NCBI GenBank assembly: GCA_019155185.1
Contig: CM032800.1
Location: 17,906,543 to 17,970,542, forward strand
DNA: 64,000 nt
Source: Beaufortia kweichowensis
Taxonomy: Eukaryota > Chordata > Actinopteri > Cypriniformes > Gastromyzontidae
Direction of reading: 5' to 3'
Position numbers and translations under genes: made by a program. Of the stretch, positions 1 through 11,300 are shown piece after piece; position 1 is the first letter of the stretch; each line of letters begins with the position of its first letter. The notes under the pieces are model-generated. The model was given only the letters and a program-made list of their open reading frames with translations. It made no database searches and was not told where the DNA came from.

Positions 1-1831
1 AAAATATGGGGGCATTGAGCTGAATTATGAGAGTGGGATGACAACATCGTACACATTTGATTTTATGTCTGGTAATTGATTGTAAAGGTGACAATGTCTC
101 ATGGAAAGGGTTAGATGTATATCTATGCATGGATCATGGGGTAGATAGGCATTGTGCGACAACAGAAAACATTTTGTAGAAGGATGATGTAAGAGCTGGA
201 ACCAGGTAGTAGGACACATGGGAATTGGAGATCTACCAGTAAGGAGTTATGGGGAGACTAAAAATACAGAGAGATTATAGTGTCGGACAGAACCCAATAA
301 CTTTGTCTATAGGACCATGGGAGGAACCAAGTGGGATAAAAAGTAGACAGCTATATTTAGTATTGGGGGTAGATGTGACAGGAACAGACCCAAAGGCTAT
401 AGTAAAAATCAACTTTAAAAGACGAGCGCCAATTCCTACAGGTAACCGAGATGAGGTAAACGGAACTAAAATAGAGTTAAAACCATCTAAGGATGTAGTA
501 TTAACTGTAGACTATACTAAACTCAGCCCTGAGGACGTTATTGAAAGAGCTACAGGATATGGGGGAAAGTAACTTGTGGTTAGATTGGTTAATTGCCACG
601 GCTAAAGAACAAGGGATGGGAAATTGTGTGGGATGTGCCAAAGCACTCGTCTGTTTACTGAACCTGCTCCTTTACATCCGGGAGGATACTGGGGTATCAA
701 TGTATGTTAAGCCTAACAAAATGGCTACACCCACCAAATTGCACTGTATTAGCCTCAATATTCCCACCTATAAACAATAGTTCAAGAACTGGGCCTTTCA
801 CTCCAAGAGAAGGGAACTACACTTGTTTTAATATCACTAGGGTAGATGCAAACATTAACCTGGGAGAAATTGATAGCAACTGGTGTAAGGTTACGTTAAC
901 TGATAGTGGTGATATATTAGGATCATGGGCAAGGGCAGGATTGTATTATTACTGTGGAGGAAGAAGATTGTTGATAAGAGTGCCCAAAGGGTCAAAAGGG
1001 ACTTGTGCTATGGTGAGATTGGGAGCTCTATTGGTTTTAATAGGGGATTTGGCAAAAACTAAGAGATTAAAAGGGGAGACAGGAATAGCTGAATTAACTA
1101 GGCGAAGGAGACGACACATTTTGTCCAAAATAGATGCTAGTTCATTTGATCTAACTACAAATAGCCCTACTTACATAGATGCAATTGGGATTCCGAGAGG
1201 GGTACCAAACGAGCATAAATTAGTTGATCAAATAGCATCAGGATTTGAAAACATACCCATTGTAGCGGCCCTTTTTCCAGTGACTCCAAACAAAAACGTT
1301 GATAGAATAAATTATGTGCACTATAACATAATGAAGTTGGCCAATTTGACCAGAGATGCAGTAGAGGGACTTGCTGAGCAATTAGCCCCGACCTCGTTAA
1401 TGGCGACGCAGAACAGAATGGCGCTGGACATGCTTCTCGCTGAAAAAGGGGGCGTGTGCTCGATGTTTGGGGATTCATGTTGTACCTACATACCAAATAA
1501 TACAGCTCCAGATGGATCAGTGACAAGAGCACTAAAAGGTTTAAGGGTTCTGTCAGCAACCATGCAGACACACTCTGGTGTACATAACCCTATGGAGGAA
1601 TGGATGAACAAAATGTTTGGAAAATGGAAATCAATAATAGTGTCATTACTTTTATCTATGGCTACTTTTCTGGGTATTTTAGTTACTTGTGGTTGTTGTT
1701 GTATTCCTTGCATTCGATCTCTATGCAATCGTATTATAGTTACAGCTATTGAGGAGAAGCAACCACCTCCTTACCAGATGCCGCTGTTGGGGCTCCACAG
1801 CGAGAGTGATGTTGTAGAAGAAGAGATTTGA
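1..1831 (+). pseudogene. env: Endogenous retrovirus env remnant (SU and TM), cut by window start and frameshifted
   Basis: This is an old envelope gene whose product would have mediated receptor binding and fusion. The window opens inside the surface subunit, and SU-like reading continues through about 190 in disturbed frames. Open segments then lie at 249-572, 541-780 and 704-1831 in three different frames, so at least two frameshifts separate them. A CxxC motif (CVGC, about 625-640) sits in SU. The last segment carries an RRRRR furin-type site (1100-1114), a CX6CC motif (1457-1483) just after a heptad-like region, a hydrophobic membrane span (about 1630-1710), a cysteine-rich juxtamembrane stretch, and a short tail with PPPY (about 1761-1775). 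CxxC plus CX6CC is the pattern of gamma-type disulfide-linked envelopes. A polypurine tract and LTR follow directly. The breaks may be real decay or sequence error. The TM half is the best preserved part. Confidence 0.85.
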
Positions 1832-1855
1832 GTCGATCTCCTGTTTCAGGAGATC

Positions 1856-1876
1856 GAAAGGGGGATTAAAGGGAAA
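1856..1876 (+). other. Polypurine tract of the endogenous retrovirus
   Basis: A purine-rich run (GAAAGGGGGATTAAAGGGAA and one more A) lies between the env stop and the start of the LTR. This is where a retroviral plus-strand primer is expected. The second LTR copy at 5171 is preceded by a shorter similar run (AAAGGGA). Confidence 0.7.
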
Positions 1877-1877
1877 T

Positions 1878-2591
1878 TGTATTCATCATGTTTTAACTTT
1901 CCTTTACAGAGTTTGACATTAATCATTTGTCTTTACAGAGTTCAACATTAATCATTATTTAACTCTGATATATTCTTGTGTTTTAATAACCATTATTTAC
2001 TCTCATATATTTTGGTGTTGATATTAATCATTATAATAACATTAATCAATAGAACAATATTAATCACTATTTGCTATATATATATATTCATAGTCTTATG
2101 TGCTTGGCAGTGGAAATTTACCAAGGAGAGAGAAGAACCGGTATAACCATATATGAAATGTGCTATCTTAGGTCGAAGTGCCCTAAGCACTCCGAATATG
2201 TCTTTTGCCCTTTACAAAATGTTGTTTGTGCAGACTAAGCGATTATCTTTGCAGACCTAGCAGGAAAGCTGGAGATAACCATGCCCAAATTCGGGAAAAA
2301 GGTGCCAACAGGTCTGGGTTGCTGGCCTTGGCAGCTGTCCACGACCATCAAGAAGAAGACTTTAAATACTGAAAGTTTTAGGGAAAGAGAGGTCACTTGG
2401 TCGTATTGCTCGATTGGTGAACTCCTAGAATTATATAACTAGGGACAGAATTCTGCATATTTTCTTCAAGTGTGATTTTCTTCAATATATATTTTGATTG
2501 TTAAAATAAATCATTTTAAAGATACTTTTTGAGTCTTCATTCCTGGATAAACGAACACGCGGACTTGAAGGATTAATTGCCAAGTCCAACA
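1878..2591 (+). repeat. 3' LTR of the env-bearing endogenous retrovirus
   Basis: The boundaries come from comparison with the second copy at 5171-5859. Both start TGTATTCAT and end AAGTCCAACA, giving a TG...CA element of about 714 bp. A TA-rich TATA-box candidate lies near 2073-2095 and an AATAAA signal near 2505. It follows the env remnant and polypurine tract, so it is the 3' LTR of a provirus whose 5' part lies left of the window. Confidence 0.8.
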
Positions 2592-3320
2592 TTAGTAACA
2601 TCCATATAAGGAAATATAAACACATAGATCATGAAGAACTTTTGACCTCGATATACAGATCATGAGACACATGCTGAAGTGAGAAAGCAGTACATGTCTT
2701 AAATCATAGGTCATGGCTAAGATTTCAATGAAGTAGCTTGCAACATACTTAGATAACATACACAAACAAATTCTGAATTTCTCAATTAGCTATTGCAACA
2801 AATTCTGTAAATATGACACACAGGACAAATCACATTCAATAGCACAAGTCTGATTGGATCTTAAATGGCTTATGTATAGAAACGCTGACACTTCAGATCT
2901 AACCCTTTTTAATGATTGGATTGTCATTTAACGTGTGTTGGAAATCAGTGGGCCTTCTGTTTGAAACCATACCAATGATTTTAATTAAAACTCAGGTTGA
3001 CTTCCACCTTTGTTTATGCAATCTGAACTTAAACGATTAATGTGTGACTGTAATCTTCATATGTCTATGTACATGGCAATGTTTCACAGAAGTTAACAGA
3101 ATATTGTAACAATAGTTTATATATTGTAATTAAATTAATATTATGCATAGAGTTTTATGTGTAAGATGTTATGTGGTTTTGTGTGTATGATAGACTTTAG
3201 AACCTAGTGAAGTAACACTTTTGGAATCTATAGGCCTGTTATCAGACTTGATGCTTAGTGTTTTGAGCCTGGATGGATTTTAAGATTATACCAGGTAACA
3301 ATGTTATGAAGTTGTGGTGG

Positions 3321-3387
3321 TGAAAAGTGTGTGCACTATATGTTTTTGTCTGGGGAGACAAAAACATATAGTGCACACACTTTTTCA
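3321..3387. repeat. Near-perfect 31-bp inverted repeat with GGGG loop
   Basis: The left arm 3321-3351 and right arm 3356-3387 are reverse complements across 31 bp, with one extra T in the right arm. The loop is four G. A transcript of either strand would form a very stable hairpin. It could be a microRNA-like precursor, a minimal foldback element or an assembly fold-back. No flanking target duplication is obvious. Confidence 0.75.
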
Positions 3388-4891
3388 CAATTTACACCTT
3401 TTAGTTCTGGTGCTACACCAAAAGGCCATTAAACTACTTCTGCAACGGTGTAGTGTTGTGAGATGTAAATGGCCCTTAAAATTATTATCACACTCATCTC
3501 CTGCATTTCAGGTTGTCAGACACTTCTCTGGTTTCTGTACTACAGGAGTAACAGTGATCAGCCTGAAAGGAAAGATGCTAAGATCACATACATAGATGTT
3601 TCACTTCTAGATGTTTCAATCCTTTGGATAATTTGCATTAAAACATGTGTCATATTCAGTTTCTACTGATGCTCACAACCACATTGTCTTAGTGCAGTCT
3701 AAGTGTGTATCACTTTAAGCAATTAACCCTTCACAGTCTGCTATGTCCTAAGCACTAGAAGCCATAGTTATGATGGGGAAATTTCTGGATTAAGCTGGTG
3801 ACTTTATTGTCATTCTAATCCTAAACCCATATGGCTTCCTTTCCAGTTGCCCATCAGTTTATTCAGATCTCAGGGTTTACAGCCAGTTCACATGTTGTTG
3901 TGCTGGCCACTTAGTAATTGTTATTTTATGGTACTATTCCCACTTTACCATTTGAGATCTTTGGGATCTGGAGGGTGCTGTGGAATTTCAGTGTGCTCTT
4001 TAGCATTATTCATTGTTAACAGTTTTCACTGCTCAGCTATTAAACTAAAGCTTGTGGTTGATGTAATCTTACTTGGTGTTTCTCAGTAAAAGATTATTTT
4101 GATTCACTGTCACTTGTGCCATGGTATTTGCTTTGAGCTTTGAGCACTATTTTTATGGTTTTCCCATTCTTTAGACATCTGGACAAAATTGTCCTTTTCC
4201 CCACAGAATCTCAGAGAGCTGAGAGCTTTGGTCCTTCCAAAGCTTCAGCTTTCACAATCTCTAGACAACTGGACTAAATTGTTTCTTTAACAATTCCCAC
4301 CATCTCATAAAAGAAGAGATCAGACCTAGAATTTTCAAACAGTGTTGACACTGTATTATGTACTGGTGTTAAAATGGCACATTTGCATTCTATAATTTGT
4401 GCTATTGTCACATCAATCAGTTTAACCAAAGTGCTCTTTTCATACACAGACACATTGAATTGCACAGACATTTTAAGGTATCCAATCCTTGCAACACTGT
4501 TCTTTAATTTTACCCTTAGTTAAAGAACAGAACAAAATTCGGATGATGTTACTCCAATTTAACATGTTTTTGTGTTGCTCTCCGAGCAAGAGAATTTGTC
4601 CTTCATCCACATTGCTACTATCATGTCCCTAATAATGTGGTCCCATCTAATTCTTAAGCCCCACTGGATACGGTCTCCAGTCTAATAGTGGGTATTCAGA
4701 CCCATTGAGGTCTATATGAGGAGTGCATAACTTTCCCTTAACACTTCTAATAGGCAAAAAGAATTTACTCAACACCACAGCTGGGGAGAAGGAACATGGA
4801 AAACCTAAACCTCTTGCTCGGGCAAATCTGAATGTTGCACCGAGAAGACTTAACTCGCATTTTTGAGATCACGTCGGTGTCACCAAGTTGT

Positions 4892-5140
4892 AAATCCAAT
4901 GGCGTGGGTGAAGGTATCAGCGCTTTCAGTCTCCTCTTAGTGCAGTTAATAGAATTGACTCTGTTCATAAGTAAACTCTGACTCCATTTGTAAATTCCCA
5001 TACTCTTAATTATTCGTTCATTAGGGACCCGATGTCGCACAGAGCCTCACTCTGGCCGGGATAAGTGGAATCCAATGGCGTGGGCGAAGGTATCAGCGCA
5101 TTCAGTCTTCTCTTTTTGCAGTTAATAGAATTGACTCGGT
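4892..5140. repeat. Local duplication of a ~72-bp segment
   Basis: The segment starting AATCCAATGGCGTGGG occurs at 4892-4964 and again at 5069-5140 with a few substitutions. Both copies end in GTTAATAGAATTGACTC. The second copy lies just left of the LTR at 5171, so it may be retroviral internal or leader sequence, but I found no primer-binding site to confirm this. Confidence 0.6.
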
Positions 5141-5170
5141 AACACCAGACTCTGTCTAATAAAGGGATTT

Positions 5171-5859
5171 TGTATTCATAAATGTTTTAACTTTCTTTTA
5201 CAGAGTTCAACATTAATCATTATCTACTCTGATATATTCTTGTGTCTTTAATAACCATTATTTACTCTCATATATTCTGGTGTTGATATTAATCATTATA
5301 ATAACATTAATCAGTAAAACAATATTAATCACTATTCGCTCTTATATATTCATAGTCTTGTTTGCTTGTATGAAATGCTTGCCAGTGGAAATTTACCAAG
5401 GAAAGAGAAGGACCGGTATAACCATATATGAAATAAGCTATCTTAGGTCGAAGTGCCTTAAGCACTCCAAGTATGTGTTAACCCTGAATTTGTGCAGACC
5501 AAGATCTATCTTTGCAGACTAAGCAGACTAAGCAGAAGATAACAGTGACCAAATATGAGAAGATGCCTACCGGAAGGGTGGAGAGGTGCCACCTGCTAAC
5601 CTTGGGGAGAGGAGACCATAAAATTGGGTTTTGAGGGATAGACGGGGTTCTTTTCTGTCGTATTGCTCGATGGGGAACTCCTTTGATTGTGTAAATGATA
5701 GGGACAGATTGAACCCAGAGCTCTGCATATTTTCTTCAAGTGTGATATTCTTCAATATACTTTTGATTGTTAAAATAAATCCTTTTAAAGATATTTTTGA
5801 GTCCTCCTTCCTGAATAAACCAACACGCGGACTTGAAGGATTAAATGCCAAGTCCAACA
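5171..5859 (+). repeat. Second copy of the endogenous retrovirus LTR
   Basis: Aligns along its length with 1878-2591 (TGTATTCAT start, AAGTCCAACA end), with internal deletions and substitutions, for about 689 bp. An AAAGGGA run just upstream resembles the polypurine tract before the first LTR, which suggests the 3' end of a second, internally deleted provirus. A pentamer CTAAT at 5156-5160 is repeated at 5860-5864. It would instead suggest a solo LTR with a target duplication if the element begins at 5161. Confidence 0.75.
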
Positions 5860-5864
5860 CTAAT

Positions 5865-6589
5865 CTACTGGAAATAACCATTTCTGTAGAAGCTTTAAAT
5901 GAATCAATAATATCAATTTATTATGCCAGGCAAGTAAAACATTAATTAAACAATAGAATAAACTATACAAATTTAGTTTCAATGTATAGAAGTGATCACC
6001 AGAATATAAAAGTTACAAATGCAGTCATACCTGACAATAGAGACACACACCTATGGTGTGGGAAGTTCTGGTTACAGAATGCTACCCCGAGCATTTTGCC
6101 AAGCCACCTTTTATACACGGATGAAACATCATAAAATGTTAAACTAGAATTGGTTGGTCAGGTTCTCGTGACCTAAAGGGACACCCAACTGAGATAGTCA
6201 TTAACTATAAAAGGAGAGCCCTGGGGAAAACACACCCAGAGCAGGAGTGTGTGCATTCTCCCAAGTTCGTAACCTTCTTGTTCACTCTGTTCTATAGTTA
6301 TATAAATTAGACCCATCGCACCAAGACCTTTAAAATGATAACAAACATGAAGTTGAAACCTTATTGACATCACAACATATACACATACATGCTTGGTAAC
6401 TTTCCAGTCTTCAGAATCTGATAGAGGGGAGGAGGAGAGAAGCAGGAACTTAGGAAGAGACCAAAGACAGTGCCTGTATACTGTATCAGCACCACCTGGG
6501 GATATGTGTGAGACTAATCTCCCGAGAACCAACACTTTTATTATTTTGTAGCACATCTCCACTCATGACTCCAGTGCTGATTACTTGAC
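5865..6589. other. Unassigned stretch with a TATA-like motif
   Basis: No convincing coding region. A good TATA-like sequence (CTATAAAAGGAGAGCC) lies on the plus strand near 6205. On the minus strand an AATAAAAG lies near 6540. These could be parts of a decayed LTR, but no matching partner copy is in the window. Confidence 0.35.
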
Positions 6590-7080
6590 CAGCTGCCTTA
6601 CACAGTTAAAGTCTTTCTCGGGTGGCTCCATGTGTTGTCTCACTGTGTATGTGTAGCAGTCCCTCAGGCTCCCCGCCTTTGTAGCTTTGTTCTTTGCTGC
6701 TCTGCTGGGCTGCTGTGACAGAGGTGTGTGTGTCTTCCCCTGCGGTTCTTTTTTGCAGCATGTAAGAGTGTTTTAGTTCTCTTTGGACCGTGTCAAGTTC
6801 TTCTCTCTTGTGTGGTCCAGTTGCTGTGTTAAAATTTCTACCTTGTCTCTGGATGCTTTTATTTGGCCTTCACAGATCCTGATTCTCACATCTTTACTTA
6901 AAAGTTCAGAATAGGCATTTTGTAACAGTGACTTGTGTCATGGAGTTCCTTTTCCAGGTCCTCTTTGGCTGTTTTTTTCAACTGTACTTTAGCAGCTGTC
7001 AGTGCCCTCTGAAGTTTGTTGACCTCCTGTCTCAGGTCCATTAGGTTGTAGGTTAAGGAGTTTAGACTGCTATTAGTATC
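6590..7080 (-). pseudogene. Degenerate coiled-coil coding remnant, family not recognised
   Basis: Read on the minus strand, about 490 bp gives a charged, leucine-heptad-like sequence (for example DLRQEVNKLQRALTAAK, later ILTQQLDHTREK) interrupted by a frameshift and stops. The composition is that of a coiled coil followed by a Lys/Gln-rich tail. No start codon, domain or splice sites can be assigned. It may be a gag-like fragment of a retroelement or a processed pseudogene piece. Confidence 0.35.
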
Positions 7081-8359
7081 GAAGTGAATAAAAGAAAAAA
7101 GTTACATAAGAGGAATGACCTGAAATTGGGGATAATTAATAGACTAGCATTTAACCATAAGCCTAATGTTTGGCCTCACTCCATGGTTGACTATGGCTGC
7201 TGCGTGTATCTTCTCTGGATAAATAGTTCAAATTTAATTAAACTTAGCTTTATTTAAACTAATAACTGGTTTAAATAGTTTAAACAGCTTTGTGTGTTTC
7301 ACAAACACATAGTGAAGAATAGTTTTTTGCATTATTTTCACTCAACATTGCAATGGTCAAAGTTTAGATGGATGGCATTGATCTGAATATCATAATTATA
7401 GTTATATCATTAAGGCCTTTATAATGTAGAAAGAGGAGCATCACTCTAATCTACCTTTACAAAACACTGTACTTGGGGATTACTTCGCCAAAGCAGAAAT
7501 AATTCTGGTACAGTTTACACATGCTGCTTATCTGAGATTTCTTCTTCATTAATTAATACTGAAATTGGGATTTCTTCGCCAAATCAGATTAACCCTACAC
7601 TGAAACCATTTATAGTCCAAATTTAAAAAACACACTTTTTCTTCATAGTAGTTTAAGATCATAACTTTCGTTTAATAATGCCTGCATTCTCCACCAAAAG
7701 AAGTAAGAATTATAATGATCTTTGCACAAAGATAATTGTTAAAATATTCTCCACCACTCCCTCTTTAAGAGAAACAAATATGACCCTAACAGGGAAATAT
7801 TTATTATTGATAATGATAGATTCTTAGTATTCTGATAAAATTCTTGATTTAAGGAAATACTAAATGATTAAGAGCATGTAGCGATAATCGACATGATTAG
7901 GGACTCCAGATTTTGAGCATGAACTACAAACATATCAATAACAAATATATCATGTGTGATATAAACAAGACTTTATTCACTAGACTAAAGAAATACTATC
8001 CTAACCTTAACATACATACACACACATGCATACAGCTTAACATTAGAAGAAGTTGAAACAGAGAATAAAATAGAATAAAATGTGAATTCATATTCGGCCG
8101 ATTAAAAGCCTGAACGAAACATCAGTTTCCTATTGCTGTAGCACCTTTGTAAAAAGAATGAATGATGTTATATGCATCCATTAATAAAACTAAGTATAAC
8201 ACTTGCATGTCTTGCCAGTCAGAAGGAAGTGTCCTGATAAAGTTTGTTGAGGCTTCAGTTGATCTTAGCTGAAAGTTGAAGCGATGAGAAAGAGAACCAG
8301 TGTGAGGCAGAGGGTCTTTGAAAGCCCAGTTGACATGGTGCAAGCAGAGGCTGCATTTT
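7081..8359. other. AT-rich unassigned stretch
   Basis: No gene recognised. Two short similar segments containing TTCGCCAAA(G/T)CAGA lie near 7485 and 7575. A very short minus-strand ORF (8265-8336) would encode a 23-residue signal-peptide-like sequence followed immediately by a stop. Confidence 0.4.
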
Positions 8360-11300
8360 CCTGGTTTTGAACAATGCTTCCTGATAAAAGCACAAACGTA
8401 ATTAGAAAACACTTTTTGGGTTGGAATCTTGTAATTCTTATCATTTCGCTGTTTCTGAATACTGCTACATGATAAAAGCACAAATGTAATTAGAAACGGC
8501 CTTTTAGACTTAAAGCTTGTTATTTAACTTATTCCATCTCAGAATAAAAGCGTTGGAAAGAAACTAAGGAAAGCGGGACATTCTACTGGATTTAAACAAT
8601 GCTTCATGTCTGAAGCACAAATGAAATGAGAAACAGCCTTTTGGACTTAAAAGCTCTTTATTTGACTTTCTCTATCTCAGAAACCAGGCATTTGAAAGAA
8701 AATAAGTTCTGCAGGACATTTCGCCGTTTTTGAACACTGCTGCATGACAAAAGCACAAATGTAATTAGAAACGACGTTTTGTACTGGAATCTTACCATTC
8801 TTATCATTTAGCTTTCTCTGAACACTGCTGCATGACAATAGCACAAATGTATTTAGAAACGTCTTTTTGGACTGGAATCATACCTTTTTATGTTTTTCTG
8901 TTCCTGAACACTGCTGCATGATAAAAGCACAAATGTAATTAGAAACGGCCTTTTTGACTTGATAGCTTTTTATTTCTCTTTTTCCATCCTAGAAACAAGC
9001 GTTTGAAAGAAAATAAGTTCTGTAGGACATTTCGCTGTTTTTGAACACTGCTGCATGACAAAAGCACAAACGTAATTAGAAACGACGTTTTGGACTGGAA
9101 TCTTACCATTCTTATCATTTAGCTTTCTCTGAACACTGCTGCATGACAATAGCACAAATGTATTTAGAAATCATACCTTTTTTATGTTTTCGCTGTTCCT
9201 GAACACTGCTGCATGACAAAAGCACAAACCTATTTGGAAACGTCTTTTTGGACTGGAATATTACCTTTTTTATCTTTTCGCCGTTTCTAAGCACTGCTGC
9301 ATGACAAAAGCACAAACATAATTAGAAACGACGTTTTGGACTGGAATCTTACCATTCTTATCATTTAGCTTTCTCTGAACACTGCTGCATGACAATAGCA
9401 CAAATGTAATTAGAAACGGCCTTTTGGACTTAAAAGCTCTTCATTTTACTTTATTCATCTTAGAAACAAGCATTCGATAGAAAATAAGTGCTGCAGGACA
9501 TTTCGCTGTTTTTGAACACTGCTGAATGACAAAAGCACAAACGTAATTAGAAACGTCTTTTTAGACTGGAATCTTAGAATTCTGATCTTTTCGCTGTTTC
9601 TAAACACTGCTGCATGATAAAAGCACAAATGTAAATAGAAACGACCTTTTGGACTTGATAGCTCTTTATTACTCTTTTTCCATCCTAGAAACAAGCATTC
9701 GATAGAAAATAAGTTCTGTAGGACATTTCGCTGTTTTTGAACACTGCTGCATGACAAAAGCTCAAACGTAATTGACAAAAGCACAAACGTAATTAGAAAC
9801 GTCTTTTTAGACTGGAATCTTAGAATTCTGATCTTTTCGCTGTTTCTAAACACTGCTGCATGATAAAAGCACAAATGTAATTAGAAACGACGTTTTGGAC
9901 TGGAATCTTACCATTCTTATCATTTCGCTTTCTCTGAACACTGCTGCATGACAATAGCACAAATGTATTTGGAAACGTCTTTTTGGACTGGAATATTACC
10001 TTTTTATCTTTTCGCTGTGTCTAAGCACTGCTGCATGATAAAAGCACAAATGTAATTAGAAACGGCCTTTTGGACTGAAAAGCGCTTCATTTTACTTTTT
10101 TCATCTTAGAAACAAGCATTCGATAGAAAATAGGTTCTGCAGGACATTTCGCAGTTTTTGAACACTGCTGCATGACAAAAGCACAAATGTATTTAGAAAC
10201 ATCTTTTTAGACTGGAATCTTAACTTTTTATCTTTGCAATGTTTCTAAACACTGCTGCATGATAAAAGCACAAATGTAATTAGAAACGACGTTTTGGACT
10301 GGAATCTTACCATTCTTATCATTTAGCTTTCTCTGAACACTGCTGCATGACAATAGCACAAATGTATTTAGAAACGTCTTTTTGGACTGGAATCATACCT
10401 TTTTTATGTTTTCGCTGTTCCTGAACACTGCTGCATGATAAAAGCACAAATGTAATTAGAAACGGCCTTTTTGACTTGATAGCTTTTTATTTCTCTTTTT
10501 CCATCCTAGAAACAAGCATTCGATAGAAAATAAGTTCTGTAGGACATTTCGCTGTTTTTGAACACTGCTGCATGACAAAAGCTCAAACGTAATTGACAAA
10601 AGCACAAACGTAATTAGAAACGTCTTTTTAGACTGGAATCTTAGAATTCTGATCTTTTCGCTGTTTCTAAACACTGCTGCATGATAAAAGCACAAATGTA
10701 ATTAGAAACGACGTTTTGGACTGGAATCTTACCATTCTTATCATTTCGCTTTCTCTGAACACTGCTGCATGACAATAGCACAAATGTATTTGGAAACGTC
10801 TTTTTGGACTGGAATATTACCTTTTTTATCTTTTCGCTGTGTCTAAGCACTGCTGCATGATAAAAGCACAAATGTAATTAGAAACGGCCTTTTGGACTGA
10901 AAAGCGCTTCATTTTACTTTTTTCATCTTAGAAACAAGCATTCGATAGAAAATAGGTTCTGCAGGACATTTCGCAGTTTTTGAACACTGCTGCATGACAA
11001 AAGCACAAATGTATTTAGAAACATCTTTTTAGACTGGAATCTTAACTTTTTATCTTTGCAATGTTTCTAAACACTGCTGCATGATAAAAGCACAAATGTA
11101 ATTAGAAACGACGTTTTGGACTGGAATCTTACCATTCTTATCATTTAGCTTTCTCTGAACACTGCTGCATGACAATAGCACAAATGTATTTAGAAACGTC
11201 TTTTTGACTGAATCATACCTTTTATGTTTTCGCTGTTCCTGAACACTGCTGCATGATAAAAGCACAAATGTAATTAGAAACGGCCTTTTGACTTGATAGC

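Larger units (their letters stand above)
2592..5140. other. Unassigned non-coding stretch between two LTR copies
   Basis: Only short ORFs are present and none shows a recognisable motif. The stretch is AT-rich. It contains a strong hairpin (3321-3387) and, at its right end, a duplicated segment (4892-4964 and 5069-5140). I see no gene. Confidence 0.5.

Noticed and set aside
1167..1571. 134-codon minus-strand ORF across env
   Set aside because: Antisense shadow of the env TM coding region.
9455..9874. 139-codon minus-strand ORF with internal repeats
   Set aside because: Translation of minisatellite monomers; it repeats with the monomer and has no domain.
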